A DNA stretch of 21,454 nucleotides. Source: Kiritimatiellales bacterium (lineage in GTDB: Bacteria; Verrucomicrobiota; Kiritimatiellia; Kiritimatiellales; Pontiellaceae). The stretch lies in assembly GCA_030625905.1 (NCBI GenBank), contig DAOUQA010000006.1:1-21454 (forward strand), in the 5' to 3' direction. The notes under the pieces were generated by a model. That model saw only the letters and a program-made list of their open reading frames with translations, was not told where the DNA came from and searched no databases. A program made the translations under genes and the position numbers. Of this stretch, positions 21,249 to 21,454 are shown piece after piece. Positions within the stretch are counted from its first letter, which is position 1. Each line of letters opens with the position of its first letter.

Positions 21249-21454
21249 CTAATCATTCTGTTTCCATAGTCCGGGGCGAACAATCGACTCCGGAAAGTCC
21301 GGGACGCATTCGTCAATCCTTTGAATCAAATCCTGAGCAAGCGGTCCGCGCTGCATCATCTTCGCGTTTTCACGCAGCTGCTCGACGGAATCGACACCGA
21401 TCAGCACACTGGTGATGGCCGGAAAGCTCAAGCCGTACCGGAGGCACAGCTCCG
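21249..21454 (-). CDS. Aldo/keto reductase, C-terminal part (runs off the right edge)
   Basis: The frame is open to the window edge and encodes the last 67 or so residues. ELCLRYGLSFPAITSVLIGV matches the end of the TIM barrel of AKR enzymes, where the ITSVLIGV-type strand and following S-x-E-Q-L-x-E-N contact the NADP phosphate. RPGLWKQND is the C-terminus. A TTG inside this stretch is not a start. The active-site residues are outside the window. It is on the same strand as the catabolic cluster, 258 bp upstream of the YhcH-family gene, and may belong to it. Confidence 0.8.
   Translation of the reverse strand, partial: ELCLRYGLSFPAITSVLIGVDSVEQLRENAKMMQRGPLAQDLIQRIDECVPDFPESIVRPGLWKQND

Noticed and set aside
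1..21454. tRNA or rRNA genes, insertion sequences, prophage or integrase genes
   Set aside because: I saw no cloverleaf-like acceptor and T-arm sequences, no transposase or integrase motifs, and no rRNA segments in any spacer.

Overview
The window is dominated by one long minus-strand run of translation and secretion genes, read right to left: rpsL, rpsG, fusA, rpsJ, rplC, rplD, rplW, rplB, rpsS, rplV, rpsC, rplP, rpmC, rpsQ, rplN, rplX, rplE, rpsH, rplF, rplR, rpsE, rplO, secY, adk and map. This is the bacterial str, S10 and spc order joined into one block (15156 down to 316). Four expected genes are absent from their usual slots: tuf after fusA, rpsN between rplE and rpsH, rpmD between rpsE and rplO, and infA/rpmJ after map.

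Upstream (15511-21454, also minus strand) lies a carbohydrate-acid type catabolic cluster. It holds the tail of an aldo/keto reductase, a YhcH/NanQ-type sugar anomerase, a Gfo/Idh oxidoreductase, an HpcH/HpaI-type aldolase, a short-chain dehydrogenase, and a sodium:solute symporter with a secreted HEAT-repeat domain at its N-terminus. Together they suggest uptake, anomer handling, oxidation/reduction and retro-aldol cleavage of an unidentified sugar or sugar acid. No regulator, kinase or dehydratase for it is visible. At the far left edge, after map, a new minus-strand gene starts at base 64 with a promoter just upstream; it may encode a helix-turn-helix protein.

The spacers are unusual. Most gaps between the ribosomal genes are 2-45 bp. 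The rpsL-rpsG, rpsG-fusA and adk-map gaps are 124-273 bp, and these, like the spacers of the catabolic cluster, are filled with short degenerate words repeated every 9-10 bp (CTCTGTG, ATCTGTG, CGCAAAG, CACGAAA, ATCCTGT, ATTCGTG and GTTGAAAC types), plus small perfect hairpins. The same kind of spacer DNA appears at housekeeping and catabolic loci. This is the least explained structure in the window.

The organism is a bacterium with mid-range GC. The merged str-S10-spc cluster, the zinc-type Adk lid, the YhcH/Gfo-Idh/HEAT-symporter gene set and this repeat style suggest a PVC-superphylum member, perhaps Kiritimatiellota or Verrucomicrobiota/Lentisphaerota. That placement is an inference from gene content, not a database result.
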